From contig CAYVUV010000286.1 of the NCBI GenBank assembly GCA_964455095.1, positions 1-48,893 of the forward strand: 48,893 nt of DNA, in the 5' to 3' direction. Each line of letters opens with the position of its first letter. Positions within the stretch are counted from its first letter, which is position 1. This DNA is from CAYVUV01 sp964455095. GTDB lineage: Bacteria; Desulfobacterota; Binatia; HRBIN30; CADEER01. The translations under genes and the position numbers were made by a program. Shown piece by piece: positions 34,870 through 43,563 of the stretch. The notes beneath the pieces are model-generated. The model had not been told where the DNA came from and searched no databases. It saw only the letters and a list, made by a program, of their open reading frames with translations.

Positions 34870-36059
34870 GGGGCTCGCCGCTCCGGTCGCTGCGCGGCGA
34901 TATGCCGCAAGATGGCGCGCGCGCGATCCAGCCAGTCGGGCGCCGTTGCGGAGTGAGCGCCGGCCCGCGCTCGATCCAGTCCCGCGCGAATGCCGGCGGC
35001 CAGGCGCTCGGAGTCATCGGGCTGCACCCACTCCACCGCACACCCCGGGCATTCCGCCGCGGCATCGCGCAGCGCCGGCACGTCGGAGGCGATGATCGGC
35101 TTGCCCGCCGCGACGTACTCGAAGAACTTCAGCGGCGAGGTGTCCTCGGCGGAATGCGTCGCGGCGGCCGAGTTCGGTGCCACCAGTACATCGGCGAGCA
35201 GCAGATAGTCCGGCACGTCGCGCGGCGACACCTGGCCGGCAAAGCGCACGTTGGTCACCCCGCGTTGCCGACAGAAGCGCTCCAGGTCCGCGCCGATCGG
35301 CGGCCATCCGCCGACCACGAGCACGGTCGTCGCCGTCAGCGAGCTGGCGCTCTCCAACAGGGTGTAGATGCCCTTTTCCTTGAGCAAGGAGCCGGCATAG
35401 CAGGCCACGGCAGCGCCCGCGGCGATCCCCAAACGCTGGCGGAGGTCCGAGGCGGCGGGTCGGTCCTGAAACTTGCGGGTGTCGACGCCCGAGGGAACGA
35501 TCGCGATGCGGTCGGCAGCGATGCCCAGCTCGCCATAGCGCTGCGCGAGGTGTCGGTTGAGCACGACCACGCAGAGCGCGTCGTCGAGGGCCTGGCGCAA
35601 CCGCCGCTGCGTGGCGGCGCTGCGCGGAAAACGGTGCGCTTCGAAGACGAGGCGGCCACGCGTCGGCGCGCCGAGCAGGCGCAGGAAGAAGAGCGTGTGC
35701 GGATCGCGCACGTAGACCACGGCGTCCGGTCGGTTCGCGAGGTGGCGGCGCACGCTCGCCGCGTAGGTCAGGCTCTGCAGCAGGAACCACGGGCGCTGGG
35801 CCGCGGGCGGAAAGAGGTCGATGAGGTCGAACGAGTAGAGCTGGGTGATGCGGAAGCGCTCGCGAATGCCGTAGCGCTCCGCCAGCGGTGCGTGCGTCGC
35901 AGGCCGGGCGACGTCACGCCGGGTCGGGTGGATCAGCTCGACCGCGGCGCCGGCGCGCTGCAGGGCTTCGCACATCAGGACCGTCTGATGACTGTGCGCC
36001 CGATCGCCCGGAATCCTGGCGTTCGAGACGTAAGCCAGCTCCACCCTCCCCTCGCTCAC
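34866..36059 (-). CDS. Family 4-like glycosyltransferase
   Basis: 397 residues from GTG 36059, overlapping the previous stop (GTGA). GT-B features: HSHQTVLMCEALQRAG, FEAHRFPRS, VPSGVDTRKF, AGSLLKEKGIYTLLE and SPLKFFEYVAAGKPIIASD. The E-x7-E motif is shifted (EDTSPLKFFE gives x8), as in the branch with the PLKxFEY signature. It has no signal peptide. Between the Thr-type sulfatase-fold gene and the GT-C gene in the same unit. Confidence 0.83.
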   Translation of the reverse strand: MSEGRVELAYVSNARIPGDRAHSHQTVLMCEALQRAGAAVELIHPTRRDVARPATHAPLAERYGIRERFRITQLYSFDLIDLFPPAAQRPWFLLQSLTYAASVRRHLANRPDAVVYVRDPHTLFFLRLLGAPTRGRLVFEAHRFPRSAATQRRLRQALDDALCVVVLNRHLAQRYGELGIAADRIAIVPSGVDTRKFQDRPAASDLRQRLGIAAGAAVACYAGSLLKEKGIYTLLESASSLTATTVLVVGGWPPIGADLERFCRQRGVTNVRFAGQVSPRDVPDYLLLADVLVAPNSAAATHSAEDTSPLKFFEYVAAGKPIIASDVPALRDAAAECPGCAVEWVQPDDSERLAAGIRAGLDRARAGAHSATAPDWLDRARAILRHIAAQRPERRAP

Positions 36060-37804
36060 TCGATGTAACCCAGCTGGCGCAGCCGCTCGCGGATTTCCTC
36101 CGAGATCTCGACTCCCTCGTACTTCTTCTGCAACAGCGCGAGATCCGGCTGCGAGCTATCCCATTTTCGCAGCGCCGCTTCCAGCTGCTCGGCCACTTGC
36201 CGGTTCTGATCCAGACTGTCCGTGCGCTCGAGCGGATCGCGCTCGAGGTCGAAGAGCTGTCGCGTTCCCTGTGTCCGATCCACGATCAGCTTCCAATGCC
36301 GATCCTGCACGGCGATCAGACAGGCCTTCGCGTCCGCCGCCGGCCCGCAATCGGCCTCCGAGAAGGCATGGGACTCTGCCTGAACGGCGCCGCCTGCGTC
36401 GAGGGACAGCGCCCTTCCGTCGGCGCCGTTGGGCACGGAAATGCCGAGCGTCGCCAGCAGCGTCGGCATCAGATCGATGAGCTCGACCGGCGAATCGATC
36501 CGCGTTCCCGGCTGCGTGTGCCCCGGGGCGGAGATGATCAACGGGACCAGCAGGTTGGTGTTGAAGATGTGGCCGTGCTCCAGCTTGCCGTGATCGTAGA
36601 GCTCTTCGCCGTGATCGGCCGTGACGACGATCACCGTCTTCTGCCGCAGTCCGAGCCGGTCGAGCTGCGCGACGATGCGGCCGACCGAGGCGTCGGCCGA
36701 GCGCACCTCGCCGTCGTAGAGCGCGCTGACGCGCTGGATCTCCGCCGGCGACAGCGCCTCGGCGCGTTCCTCCAGGGCGCGCAGCTCCTCGGAGAAGAGC
36801 GGGGGGTAGACCGGGCCGCCGGAATGCACGGGCTCGAGATATTCCCGCGCCGGATCGTAGGGAGCGTGCGTGTCGTAGAGGTGCACGAACAGGAAGAAGC
36901 GCGCGTCTCTCTTCCGGTCGAGCCAGCGCTCGGCCTCGCTGGTCACCAGCTTCGGGTCGGCGGCGAGCCGTCGGCGGACCCAATCGCGCGCGATCGGCAG
37001 GCGGCTGCGCAGCGTCTGCAACGGCGAGCGCACATCGTAGGTGCCGTAGGCGGGCATCTCCTCGAACAGCTCGTGAAAGCCGCGCGCCAGGCCGCTGCTG
37101 CGCGTCAGGCTGCCGGTGATGACTCCGCCCGTCTCGTAGCCGTGCGCGGACAGGATCTCGGCCAGGGTCTGGTTGAAATCGCCGCCGAGCCAGAGGCGCG
37201 GATCCATCCCCGACAGGCCGTGCTTGCGCGGGTACTTGCCGGTGAAGAGCGAGCCGAACGACGGACCGGTGGCGGGGTACTGGACGACGGCGCGTTCGAA
37301 CACCACGCCGCTGCCGGCCAGCGTGTCGATGTGTGGCGAGGTCGGCAACGGGTAGCCGTAGCAGCCGAGGCGGTCGGCGCGCAGCGCGTCGACGACGATG
37401 AGGACCACATTCAACCGCTCGTTCGACCCCTCGCCTCGCCGAACAATCCAGGCGTCGACGCCTTCGAGAACCAGCAGGAGGCCGGCGAGGATGAGGATCG
37501 GCGCCAGGCGCTGCACGCGCGGATGCGGCCGCGGCGCGCCAGCCTTCGCGTTGCGCCGCCAGACGAGACGGATCGCCAGCAGCACGGCGGCGACGAGGGC
37601 CAGCGCGGCGCCGAGGATCAGGCCGTGCACGGCGGCGGCCCACACCACCACCGCGACGCGCGACCAGAATCCCCATGCGTGGAGGGCGCCATCGCCGGCG
37701 GAAATCGTCGTGACGGCGTTGAACGCGCCGAGGATCAACCCGGGGTAGAATCCCGCCTCGAACGCAACGAGCAGGGGCCGGGTGACGGTGGAATCAGCGC
37801 GCAT
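36056..37804 (-). CDS. Sulfatase-fold enzyme with N-terminal membrane domain and Thr nucleophile site
   Basis: 582 residues from ATG 37804 (an in-frame TTG lies at 37810). Three hydrophobic segments in residues ~12-120 place the catalytic domain in the periplasm. The domain starts VVLIVVDALRADRLG with metal ligand D139; TADHGEELYDHG and HIFNTNLLVPLIISAPG carry the other ligands, and WKLIVDRTQGTRQLFDLERDPLER ends it. The site of the modified Cys/Ser is T179-G-P-S-F, so no formylglycine and no following Arg. Paralogue of the protein at 14352-15671. Phosphotransferase or phosphodiesterase action on glycan is an alternative to sulfatase. It overlaps the preceding GT4 gene by 11 bases. Confidence 0.82.
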   Translation of the reverse strand: MRADSTVTRPLLVAFEAGFYPGLILGAFNAVTTISAGDGALHAWGFWSRVAVVVWAAAVHGLILGAALALVAAVLLAIRLVWRRNAKAGAPRPHPRVQRLAPILILAGLLLVLEGVDAWIVRRGEGSNERLNVVLIVVDALRADRLGCYGYPLPTSPHIDTLAGSGVVFERAVVQYPATGPSFGSLFTGKYPRKHGLSGMDPRLWLGGDFNQTLAEILSAHGYETGGVITGSLTRSSGLARGFHELFEEMPAYGTYDVRSPLQTLRSRLPIARDWVRRRLAADPKLVTSEAERWLDRKRDARFFLFVHLYDTHAPYDPAREYLEPVHSGGPVYPPLFSEELRALEERAEALSPAEIQRVSALYDGEVRSADASVGRIVAQLDRLGLRQKTVIVVTADHGEELYDHGKLEHGHIFNTNLLVPLIISAPGHTQPGTRIDSPVELIDLMPTLLATLGISVPNGADGRALSLDAGGAVQAESHAFSEADCGPAADAKACLIAVQDRHWKLIVDRTQGTRQLFDLERDPLERTDSLDQNRQVAEQLEAALRKWDSSQPDLALLQKKYEGVEISEEIRERLRQLGYIE

Positions 37805-38864
37805 TGGCAAAGACGTCCAGCATCCGATCGACCAGCCGGTCGAGGTCGTGTCGTGTGGCTACACGCTGGCGGAGATCGCTCGAGATGGCTTCGAGCCGAT
37901 CGCGAGCGGTGCTGAAGATTGCGCCCAGTTGGTCGGCCAGGTCGACCGGGTCGTCGGGGCGAAACGTCAGCAGATCCTCGTATCCGCGCACTTCGTCCCG
38001 GAATGACGCGTCCGAGACCAGCGCCAGGCGGCCGCAGGCGAGGCTCTCCAGGGGCACCTTGTCGAGGCTGCCGGTCTTGCTGGCGCTGACCAGCACGTCG
38101 CAGGCGGCGAGGTGCCGCTCGACCTCCGCGTGCGGCACGCCACCGACGAAGCGGACATACTGCTCGAGCCCCTCGGCGGCCACGATCCGCCGCAGCTCGT
38201 CGAGGTACCCTTGCTGTGAAGGCATCGGCACCGCGCCGACGATGCGCAGCTCCACATCGCGCCGCGCGCGCTGTCGTACGAGAATGCCGAGCGCGCGGAT
38301 CGGCACCTCGTGGGCCTTGACCGGCGACAGGCGACCGAGGCAGAGAACAATTCTCTTGTCGTGTGCGGGCCGTTCGCGCGGGCGAAACCTGCCGGTGTCG
38401 ATTCCGTGTCCGGTGGCGACGACGTTCGGCGCGGGGAACGGGTAGCTGTCTTCCGCAGCGGTGAGGACGCGCCGCACGACGCGCTGCGCGAGCTGCAAGC
38501 GTCTGGTTCCCTGGCCATGCGTGTACCACAGGAACAGGGGCACCCCAGCGGTTCGCGCGACGGGATAGGCGGCCAGCGCGTACTCGGGGCACATGTGACA
38601 CAAGACCGCGTCGGCGGAGCGCTCGCGCAGCAGAATGCGGCCGAGCAGTCGCTGCAGGCGATGCTGTTGTGCGAAGCGGCCGGCGCCGCGTTCCTTGCCG
38701 AGCGAATGCACGCGGACGCTGTCGCCAAGTGAATGCGGCCCGGTCCATTGGGCAATCACCTGCACCGAGCTCGCGCGCTGCGCCAGGCGGCGAATCCAAT
38801 CGACGAAGAAGCCGAGGATGGGATCGGTCTCGTCCACCGCCTGGGTGATGACGAGGATCCTCAT
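37794..38864 (-). CDS. Family 4-like glycosyltransferase
   Basis: 356 residues from ATG 38864, which overlaps the previous stop (ATGA). Starts MRILVITQAVDETDPILGFFVDWI, a donor-side layout seen in glycan-cluster GT4 proteins. HGIDTGRFRP, LCLGRLSPVKAHEVPIRAL and SASKTGSLDKVPLESLACG cover the nucleotide-binding half; the first Glu of E-x7-E is replaced (Asp in LDKVPLE), as in the DKVxLE branch. Its 3' end overlaps the sulfatase-fold gene. Confidence 0.82.
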   Translation of the reverse strand: MRILVITQAVDETDPILGFFVDWIRRLAQRASSVQVIAQWTGPHSLGDSVRVHSLGKERGAGRFAQQHRLQRLLGRILLRERSADAVLCHMCPEYALAAYPVARTAGVPLFLWYTHGQGTRRLQLAQRVVRRVLTAAEDSYPFPAPNVVATGHGIDTGRFRPRERPAHDKRIVLCLGRLSPVKAHEVPIRALGILVRQRARRDVELRIVGAVPMPSQQGYLDELRRIVAAEGLEQYVRFVGGVPHAEVERHLAACDVLVSASKTGSLDKVPLESLACGRLALVSDASFRDEVRGYEDLLTFRPDDPVDLADQLGAIFSTARDRLEAISSDLRQRVATRHDLDRLVDRMLDVFANAR

Positions 38865-39985
38865 GGCGTCGCTGCCGCGGCGATGCGCTGGTATGCCTGC
38901 GCCAGTTGCCCGATCAACCGCTGCGCCTCGAAGCCGTGCACGGCACGCGGCGCGGCCGCGGCGATCTTGCGGCGCAGCGCGTCGTCTTCCAGCAACGCGG
39001 CGACCTTCTCCGCCAGGTGCTCGGCGCTCCAGTCGACGAGCATGCCGTTCTCACCGTCGACGACAATCTCGGGCACGATGCCGACCGGCGTCGAGATCAC
39101 GGCGACGCCGCAGGCCATCGCTTCGCCGACGACGCGCGGATTGCCTTCCGAGAACGACGTGCAGACCAGCGTCCTGGCGCTCCGGTACGCCGCGACCATG
39201 GCCTCGGGGCCGTCGAGCCAATCGACCAGATCGACGTTGCGCTCCAGATCATGCTCGCGAAGCTGCCGCTTCAGCGGTTGGCCCAACCGCCCGCGGCCGA
39301 CGATGCGGGCCCGGATGGCTGGTGTGCGCCGCTTCAGGAGTCGCAGTGCCTGCACGAGGAGCGACAGGCCCTTCTCGCTCTCCAACCGCGCACAGCACAG
39401 GACATCGACGTCTTTGGGATGTTCGGGCGACGGGGAGAAGAGATCGAGGTCGAGGTAGAGGCTCGGCAGCAGCGCGATCTGCGACGGCGCGACGCCCCAG
39501 CGATCGAGCAGTGCGCCGACCTGGCGGCAGACGACGCGAAAGGCGGCCGCGCGGCGCGCCGCGCCGCGCACGTGGCCGTAGGCGGCGAGCGTCAAGCCGC
39601 GCTGACGCAGGCCCGCCGCGCGCGGGTATCCGTCGACGTGGTGGATCTCGCTCACCCACGGCAGGCCGAGGCGCCGGTGGAGCAGGTGCGCCCCGATGGC
39701 GTTGTAGAACAGGCCGTAGTCGTGGCTGACGACCAGATCGTAGCGGCGCTGGCGCGCGAGCTGCGCGGCGCACGCGGCGATGTGGGCCGGTTGGAGCCAG
39801 CGACCCAGTCGCGAAGGGTGCACCCAGACGTTGCCGTGGACCATTTCGACACGCGTGGCCGCGGGCTTGGGACAGATGATGTCGATACGGTCCCAGTGTC
39901 GGGAGAAGACCTTCAGCATGGCGTGAAACGGTCCACGCTCGCCGGCGGCGAGGGCGCGGTCACCGCTCAGCATCAGAAGGTTCAT
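38861..39985 (-). CDS. Family 4 glycosyltransferase (GT4), first gene of the unit
   Basis: 374 residues from ATG 39985. Starts MNLLMLSGDRALAAGERGPFHAML. SEIHHVDGYPRAAG and LPSLYLDLDLF are followed by CCARLESEKGLSLLVQAL, VGRGRLGQPLK, and E-x7-E in SEGNPRVVGEAMACGVAVIS. It is first in the seven-gene minus unit and divergent from the toroid gene across 119 bases, in which I find no convincing promoter. Confidence 0.85.
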   Translation of the reverse strand: MNLLMLSGDRALAAGERGPFHAMLKVFSRHWDRIDIICPKPAATRVEMVHGNVWVHPSRLGRWLQPAHIAACAAQLARQRRYDLVVSHDYGLFYNAIGAHLLHRRLGLPWVSEIHHVDGYPRAAGLRQRGLTLAAYGHVRGAARRAAAFRVVCRQVGALLDRWGVAPSQIALLPSLYLDLDLFSPSPEHPKDVDVLCCARLESEKGLSLLVQALRLLKRRTPAIRARIVGRGRLGQPLKRQLREHDLERNVDLVDWLDGPEAMVAAYRSARTLVCTSFSEGNPRVVGEAMACGVAVISTPVGIVPEIVVDGENGMLVDWSAEHLAEKVAALLEDDALRRKIAAAAPRAVHGFEAQRLIGQLAQAYQRIAAAATP

Positions 39986-40104
39986 CGCGGCCCACGTCTA
40001 GCGCAGGCTTGCGTCGCACTCCAGGTTGCCTTGCTGCCCGACGGACCTTTGGCATAGCTTCCCGGCGTGCATCGGCGGTTTCCCAGAAGCGCTGGCTGGC
40101 TTGC

Positions 40105-41928
40105 ATGACCCAGCTGGAGAATCCCTTCGTCGATCACCTCGAGCGCGTCTCCTCGTATTTCGAGTCCTACGAGAAGCGCCGCGGGGGCCGTCTCGAGTGC
40201 GACAAGCACTACCGCGTCACACACTACGGCAAGCTGGCGTACCTGTTGCCGATCAACGGCTTCCTCTTTCGGCAGACCGCGAACGAGGAATACCTCCGCC
40301 GCGCGCTGCGCATGCTCGGGCGTCTCGAGGGGCAGCTGCGCCTCGATGAGGGGCACTACGTCTTCTACCCGGGGCGGCTGAACAAGCACAACGCGTCCAA
40401 CAACGCCATCGACTCGGGCGCCGTCACCGACTCGCTGGCGTGCTGGTACGGGGGCTTCGCCGCGGTGACGCCGAGCGCCCAGCTCGAGTTCATCCGCGAC
40501 GCCTGTGCGAAGGTGGCCGGCACCTATCTGCGCTTTGTCGGCGGCAAGCCCACCAACCAGGCGCTGTGGGCGATGACGGGGCTGGCCGCCGTGCACCGCT
40601 TCGTCGAGGCGAAGGCGGAGTACCGGGCCGGGTGCGTCGAAACCATCGAACAGTCATTTCGCGACCAGAACGAGGACGGCTCGTTCCCGTATCTGCCCGT
40701 CCGCCTCGCCGGCCAGGACAGCCCCAGTCTGCACGACGTCTCCGGCTTCTACCATTCGCGGCACATCTCTTTTCTGCTCGACGTCGCCGACAAGATCGAC
40801 TACCCGATCGGCGACCGCGAGCGCGAGCGTCTGGTCAAGGCCGCCGACTTTCTCTGCGCGCTGTACCGGCCGGACGGCAGCAAGTCGCTCGAGATCGAGG
40901 CCAAGCACTGGTATTGGATGGGCGACGCGCCGAGCGAGTGGGCGAGCGCCTGCTTCGACTACCACGCGCTGTCGGAGTGCCACCGGCGCTGGCACCAGCC
41001 ACATCATCTCGCCGCCCTCGGCCATGCGGCGCGGAGCTTTCTGGACAACGCCGCGGCCGACGGCGCGGTGCGCAGTCGCCCCGGCGACCGCGACTTCCAG
41101 TGCACGCATTTCTGGTCGGCGCATGCCGCCTGGGTGGCGAAGGCGTTGCAGTCCTACGTGCCCGCGCTCCCGCCCGAGCCATCGCCGGTGTCGTTCTCCT
41201 ACGACGGCGAGCAGAGCGGCGTGGTGTGTCGCCGCGCCGACGGGGTGAGTGTGCAGTTGCGATCGCGCAAGGTTCCCCTGACGCCGCTCTTCGGCAGCTA
41301 CGCCAGCGGCGTGACCTGGCTCTCGACCGACGCCGCGCCCGAGTGCCACCTGCTGCCAAGGCGCCGATGGTCCTTCGACGCGCCCGGCGAGGTCTTTCAA
41401 TTGCCGCTCGCCGGTTTCCTCGGGGAGTTGCTGAGCGGAGGCGGCCGGCGCTTTCTGCGCTACGCAGGTGAGAACAGGTTTGTGCTCTCGCTGGCCTACC
41501 AGAGCGCCCTGGTCGGGCGTATCGGGCAGACGATCTTCCTGCTCCGCGACGTTCTGGTCCGGCGCAATCTGCTTCTGCTCGCGCCGCTCTATGCGTCGTT
41601 CTGGGATCTGCAGAGTCGGTGGAGCTGGGAGGGGGGGGCGCTCACGCTCGCCGGCCGTGTGTCGCGGGCCGACGGTTCGTCTGTCGGCGGGGCCTGGTGC
41701 GAGAAGCGGCTGGCGTTCGCGGCCGACCGGGTCGCGGTGCGCATTCGGATCGACAACGGCTCGCGCTCCAGCCTGTTCTACTTCCCGCTGCCGCAGCGCG
41801 TGGCGCGGGTGAGCGGCGCCCCGGCCGATCGCATGCGGCGGCTGCGCGGCGGCCTGCTCTTGCGCCTGGCGGGGGGCGCCAGCGGTGAGGTGGGCTATGA
41901 GATCCCGTGCGGTCCGGAGGGTGACTAG
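40105..41928 (+). CDS. Predicted alpha/alpha-toroid protein with C-terminal beta-rich part, function unassigned
   Basis: 607 residues from ATG 40105; the frame upstream of it is Arg-rich and not protein-like. Residues ~20-390 hold repeated helical pairs with aromatic/His-rich turns (DKHYRVTHYGKLAYLLPINGF, NKHNASNNAIDSGAVTDSLACWY, HDVSGFYHSRHISFLLD, KHWYWMGDAPSEWASACFDYHAL), as in toroid-fold lyases and hydrolases such as heparinase II/III-like or unsaturated glucuronyl hydrolase families. Residues ~400-607 are beta-rich. No signal peptide is seen, so it would act in the cytoplasm unless exported otherwise. It precedes the initiating phosphoglycosyltransferase gene by 32 bases. I cannot name its family; glycan lyase/hydrolase or binding protein are candidates. 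Confidence 0.7.
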   Translation: MTQLENPFVDHLERVSSYFESYEKRRGGRLECDKHYRVTHYGKLAYLLPINGFLFRQTANEEYLRRALRMLGRLEGQLRLDEGHYVFYPGRLNKHNASNNAIDSGAVTDSLACWYGGFAAVTPSAQLEFIRDACAKVAGTYLRFVGGKPTNQALWAMTGLAAVHRFVEAKAEYRAGCVETIEQSFRDQNEDGSFPYLPVRLAGQDSPSLHDVSGFYHSRHISFLLDVADKIDYPIGDRERERLVKAADFLCALYRPDGSKSLEIEAKHWYWMGDAPSEWASACFDYHALSECHRRWHQPHHLAALGHAARSFLDNAAADGAVRSRPGDRDFQCTHFWSAHAAWVAKALQSYVPALPPEPSPVSFSYDGEQSGVVCRRADGVSVQLRSRKVPLTPLFGSYASGVTWLSTDAAPECHLLPRRRWSFDAPGEVFQLPLAGFLGELLSGGGRRFLRYAGENRFVLSLAYQSALVGRIGQTIFLLRDVLVRRNLLLLAPLYASFWDLQSRWSWEGGALTLAGRVSRADGSSVGGAWCEKRLAFAADRVAVRIRIDNGSRSSLFYFPLPQRVARVSGAPADRMRRLRGGLLLRLAGGASGEVGYEIPCGPEGD

Positions 41929-41960
41929 AGGTTTCGTCGAGAAGTGTGTAAAGGCCGCGC

Positions 41961-43430
41961 GTGGACGGATGCGAGGGGGCGGCGATCGACAATCGAGCCG
42001 CCGAGCAGCGACAGACAAGTGAGATCCCGGTCACCGGCGAGGCGGCGCTGCTGGGCCGTTGGCTGGTGAACACCGTGATCCTGGCGCTGGGGGACGCGGT
42101 CGCATTGACCGCCGCGGTTTTGCTCGGCGGCGTCGTGCGCAAGCTGGTCGTCGGCGCGCCGATGTTTCCGCCGTGGGTCTGGCTCCTGACGCCAGTGTGG
42201 TGGTGCGGGGCACTGGCCATTCGTCTGCTGCCGGGCTGGGGTCTGGGTGCGGTCGAGGAGTTGCGACGGACCGTGCTGCTGCTGAGCGCCGTCTTTGCCG
42301 CCGCGACGACGGCCTTGTTCCTGTTGCAGTATGCCGACCAGATCAGCCGGCTCACCATGGGCGCGACGTTCCTCTTTTGTCTGCCGCTGCTGCCGTACAT
42401 GCGGATCAGGCTCAAGTCCCTGCTGGTGGCGCGCCACTTGTGGGGCATGCCGTGCATCGTCTACGGCGACGCGCCGTCGATCGAGCATGTTCTCACGGCG
42501 CTGCGCCAGGAGCCCGGGCTCGGATACGTTCCGGTGGCCATTCAGATCGTGAACGGCGAGTCGCCGGGCGCGGAGATCGGCGGCGTGCCAGTCGCCGCGA
42601 CCGGGGCGATGCAGCGGACCGGTGCGATGGCGGCGATTCTCGCCGTGCAAAACCCCTCACGGGACCAATTGCTCGAGCTCGTCGAAGGGCGGCTGGCCGG
42701 GTTCAGGCGCGTGGTCGTCGTGCCCGACTTCATCGATGCGGCGGGGCTCTGGGGGCGGCCGCGGGACCTCGCCGGGGTGCTGGGGCTCGAGATCTCCCGC
42801 AATTTGCAGGACGGATGGGTGCGGGCGGCGAAGCGGATATTCGACCTCGCGTTGCTCGCGCTGCTGGCGCCGCTGTGGATCGCGGCCATGGCGGTCATCA
42901 CCGTGCTGATCGCCCTGCGCGACCGGCAGAATCCGTTCTTCGTCCACCGGCGCGTCGGCATGGGAGGGCGCGAGTTCCCGATGCTGAAGTTCCGCACCAT
43001 GCGCGCCGGGGCGGAGGATGCGCTGCAGCAGCGCCTGGCCGAGAGCGAGGAGCTGCGGCGTCAGTGGGCGGCCAACTTCAAGATTCCCGACGACCCGCGC
43101 GTGACTCCGTTCGGTCGGTTTCTCCGCCGCACCTCACTCGACGAGCTGCCGCAGTTTCTGAACGTGTTGCGCGGCGAGATGTCGGTGGTCGGCCCGCGGC
43201 CGCTGCCGGCGTATCACGCGCGCGACATTCCCGAGCGTCTGCGCACCTGGCGCGAGACGGTGCGGCCGGGGATGACGGGGATGTGGCAGGTGTCGGGCCG
43301 CAGCGATGCCGGCACGGCCGGCATCATTCGCAGCGATACCTATTACCTGCGCCACTGGTCGATCTGGCTGGACATCGTCATCCTCGTCCGCACGATCCGC
43401 GCGACCCTGAAGCGCACCGGCGCCTACTGA
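41961..43430 (+). CDS. Undecaprenyl-phosphate sugar phosphotransferase (WbaP/EpsE-type initiating enzyme)
   Basis: 489 residues from GTG 41961, with AAAGG shortly upstream. Five hydrophobic segments: four in residues ~30-160 and one at ~290-315, just before the catalytic domain. A CoA-binding-like central domain (CIVYGDAPSIEHVLTAL) separates them. The C-terminal catalytic part shows the family signature: KRIFDLALLALLAPLW, FFVHRRVGMGGREFPMLKFRTM, RRTSLDELPQFLNVL, GEMSVVGPRPLP, RPGMTGMWQVSGRS and DTYYLRHWSIWLD. It transfers a sugar-1-phosphate from a UDP-sugar to undecaprenyl phosphate, starting the repeating unit. The only initiating enzyme in the window, so it probably primes the whole locus. 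Confidence 0.9.
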   Translation: MDGCEGAAIDNRAAEQRQTSEIPVTGEAALLGRWLVNTVILALGDAVALTAAVLLGGVVRKLVVGAPMFPPWVWLLTPVWWCGALAIRLLPGWGLGAVEELRRTVLLLSAVFAAATTALFLLQYADQISRLTMGATFLFCLPLLPYMRIRLKSLLVARHLWGMPCIVYGDAPSIEHVLTALRQEPGLGYVPVAIQIVNGESPGAEIGGVPVAATGAMQRTGAMAAILAVQNPSRDQLLELVEGRLAGFRRVVVVPDFIDAAGLWGRPRDLAGVLGLEISRNLQDGWVRAAKRIFDLALLALLAPLWIAAMAVITVLIALRDRQNPFFVHRRVGMGGREFPMLKFRTMRAGAEDALQQRLAESEELRRQWAANFKIPDDPRVTPFGRFLRRTSLDELPQFLNVLRGEMSVVGPRPLPAYHARDIPERLRTWRETVRPGMTGMWQVSGRSDAGTAGIIRSDTYYLRHWSIWLDIVILVRTIRATLKRTGAY

Positions 43431-43450
43431 CAAAATAGGATTTGCCCTAC

Positions 43451-43469
43451 TCCCCGTGGGGGAAACCCC
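43451..43469 (+). promoter_or_regulatory. CCCC-GTG-GGGG-AAA-CCCC three-arm palindrome
   Basis: TCCCC/GGGGA (43451-43463) and GGGG/CCCC (43459-43469) share the middle arm, so two hairpins exclude each other. It lies 21 bases after the sugar phosphotransferase gene and ~95 bases before the NHL protein. It could be a terminator, an attenuator-like switch or a binding site for a dimeric regulator. A weak TTGACG follows at 43472. Confidence 0.3.
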
Positions 43470-43563
43470 AATTGACGCACTGACAGTTGTCGCAGTACCC
43501 ATTGGTCTCTGTCACCAGCGTCGCCACGACCTAGGCGACGAATAGCGTGAGTGGGAGGGGACC

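Noticed and set aside
39986..40104. TTGGCATAGC...GGCGTGC considered as a sigma-54 promoter
   Set aside because: The GG and GC elements are not at the required -24/-12 spacing.
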